24,022 nucleotides of DNA from an uncultured Blautia sp. (GTDB lineage: Bacteria > Bacillota > Clostridia > Lachnospirales > Lachnospiraceae), in the NCBI RefSeq assembly GCF_937880195.1, contig NZ_CALFLA010000123.1, positions 1 through 24,022 of the forward strand, written 5' to 3'. Below, in pieces: positions 23,911 to 24,022 of this stretch. The position numbers and the translations under genes are program-made. The notes beneath the pieces were generated by a model, which was not told where the DNA came from, did not search any database, and saw only the letters and a list, made by a program, of their open reading frames with translations. Every line of letters starts with the position of its first letter. Position 1 is the first letter of the stretch.

Positions 23911-23939
23911 TTGACTTTCTTTTAAGTGTTTGCTATACT
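23911..23939 (+). promoter_or_regulatory. Strong sigma-A promoter of the tRNA gene
   Basis: TTGACT (23911-23916), a 17-base spacer and TATACT (23934-23939) lie about 50 bases before the tRNA. The sequence just upstream of the -35 (about 23888-23907) is a T-tract then an A-tract, resembling an UP element as expected for a stable-RNA promoter. Confidence 0.85.
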
Positions 23940-23988
23940 ATCACTTGTCGCGAGGGAGAAGAAAAAGAATCCCAAAGAAATGCGATAT

Positions 23989-24022
23989 GCGGAAGTGTCG
24001 GAACTGGCAGACGAGCAAGACT
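23989..24022 (+). tRNA. tRNA-Leu, 5' part only (cut by window end)
   Basis: GCGGAAG is the 5' acceptor strand, followed by TG. The D arm is TCG / GAACTGGCAGA / CGA with the leucine-type TGGCAGA D-loop; then G, the anticodon-stem strand CAAGA, and CT. The window ends at U33, so the anticodon is just outside and the isoacceptor cannot be named. Leucine identity rests on the acceptor and D-arm pattern. The variable arm and 3' half are not visible. More tRNAs may follow. Confidence 0.88.

Overview
The window looks like the chromosome of a low-to-medium GC, endospore-forming Clostridia, most likely a Lachnospiraceae member. This rests on AGGAGG-type ribosome binding sites, the protein style of RNase R, SmpB, UMP kinase and Dxr, and two sporulation/germination-type enzymes (a PdaA-like deacetylase and a SleC-like cortex-lytic protein). 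I see no insertion sequence, prophage or CRISPR array.

Layout. (1) 1-5269, plus strand: the end of a surface-polymer operon, with a membrane acyltransferase (cut by the window edge), a GT2/CDP-glycerol transferase fusion, and a secreted SGNH hydrolase with three InlB-B-like repeats. (2) 5285-6154, minus: PdaA, sharing a hairpin with the convergent SGNH gene. (3) 6385-7779, plus: a second SGNH paralogue with its own promoter and terminator. (4) 7780-8344: no protein gene, but a complete minus-strand transcription unit (consensus promoter, four related repeat units, intrinsic terminator) that looks like an undescribed small RNA of about 265 nt. (5) 8345-9682 enolase, convergent with and overlapping a large polytopic membrane protein (9667-11652, minus). 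(6) 11822-14643: secG, a terminator, then rnr and smpB. (7) 14773-22439: a lipoprotein gene, then pyrH-frr-uppS-cdsA-dxr-rseP and a coiled-coil phosphodiester glycosidase, closed by a terminator. (8) 22542-23828: a SleC-like gene with its own terminator. (9) 23989 to the edge: the 5' part of a tRNA-Leu behind a very strong promoter.

How the genes fit together. The first region makes and probably edits (acyl group addition and removal) a glycerol-phosphate-containing surface polymer. uppS supplies the C55 lipid carrier, cdsA supplies CDP-diacylglycerol and dxr supplies isoprenoid precursors, so a cell-envelope theme runs through the window. pyrH, frr, rnr, smpB and secG are housekeeping genes for nucleotides, translation, RNA decay and secretion. 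pdaA and the SleC-like gene act on spore cortex, and both are preceded by sequences resembling sporulation sigma-factor promoters.

The most notable candidate for something undescribed is the 7847-8111 minus-strand RNA. It carries repeated GACCACC motifs, three of them in or beside small hairpins, each following a GGAG-type Shine-Dalgarno-like sequence.
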